5,784 nucleotides of DNA from an uncultured Eubacteriales bacterium. Its GTDB lineage: Bacteria; Bacillota; Clostridia; Monoglobales; Monoglobaceae. The notes below the pieces were generated by a model that was not told the DNA's origin, ran no database searches, and saw only the letters and a program-made list of their open reading frames with translations. Positions 5,622 through 5,784 of this stretch are shown here, in pieces. Position numbers and translations under genes: made by a program. The stretch is from NCBI GenBank assembly GCA_905201285.1, contig CAJKNM010000095.1:1-5784 (forward strand), in the 5' to 3' direction. How positions within the stretch are numbered: position 1 is the stretch's first letter; each line of letters starts with the position of its first letter.

Positions 5622-5704
5622 ATTAATTATTCTTTCGGAATAACCGCACAATACTGAAAATGATAAAATTTTATATATAAACATAAGAAAGGAAAGATAA
5701 ACTT

Positions 5705-5784
5705 ATGAAAACAAAAATTTTAAGCGCTGCATTGGCGGCGGCAATGCTTTTGACCGCGATACCGTCGGTATATGCGGAAGATGA
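5705..5784 (+). CDS. Secreted protein of unknown function, N-terminal signal peptide only (partial at 3' end)
   Basis: Only 26 codons are visible. They form a classic Sec signal peptide: a basic start (MKTK), a hydrophobic core (ILSAALAAAMLLTAI) and a signal peptidase I site, SVYA before EDD. There is no lipobox cysteine in the visible part, so it is not an obvious lipoprotein; a surface or secreted protein is more likely. The ribosome site AAAGGA (5688-5693) lies 11 nt upstream. It stands behind the cobalamin riboswitch and terminator, so its expression should fall when B12 is plentiful. Such control usually marks B12 uptake, B12 binding, or a function replaced by a B12-dependent enzyme. Nothing visible identifies the mature protein. 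Confidence 0.8.
   Translation, partial: MKTKILSAALAAAMLLTAIPSVYAED

Noticed and set aside
5664..5669. Second promoter close to the secreted-protein gene (TG-A-TAAAAT)
   Set aside because: There is an extended -10 match but the -35 position (TAACCG) is poor. If active it would bypass the riboswitch, so it is not called without start-site data.
5420..5684. Short frames on both strands in the riboswitch leader
   Set aside because: They overlap the B12 box, terminator and hairpins, lack ribosome sites and have no recognisable product.

Overview
The window reads as a stretch of a Clostridia-type (low to mid GC Firmicutes) chromosome. The signs are strong AAGGAG-type ribosome binding sites, sigma-A promoters with TTGNNN and TGT-TANNNT boxes, a MecA-family adaptor, a PurF of the Bacillus type (cleavable propeptide and [4Fe-4S] cysteines), and a cobalamin riboswitch ahead of a gene for an exported protein. 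All genes lie on the + strand. A genus cannot be fixed from this sequence.

Positions 1-2618 hold a D-methionine ABC uptake system: the end of a MetQ-like binding protein, the ATPase MetN and the permease MetI, the last two overlapping by ATGA. The binding protein is odd. The window opens inside one NlpA/MetQ domain, which runs to its natural end, continues through a linker into a second MetQ domain, and stops about halfway through that copy. A 186-nt gap with two back-to-back hairpins separates it from metN.

Positions 2619-4195 hold purF (amidophosphoribosyltransferase, first step of purine synthesis), expressed from a near-consensus promoter. A terminator-like hairpin begins within a few bases of the predicted transcription start. 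Positions 4196-4434 are a promoter-bearing gap, followed by mecA (4435-5070) and a strong intrinsic terminator.

Positions 5071-5704 contain no protein gene. They hold a promoter, a cobalamin riboswitch aptamer (about 5228-5424), a long expression platform ending in an intrinsic terminator (5537-5569), and a GC-rich hairpin. The final gene starts at 5705 and runs off the window. Only its signal peptide is visible, so a secreted, non-lipoprotein product appears to be under vitamin B12 control. The met, purF, mecA and B12 units look independently transcribed. The most interesting items are the one-and-a-half-copy MetQ, the structured metQ-metN gap, the hairpin at the 5' end of the purF transcript, and the B12-controlled exported protein.
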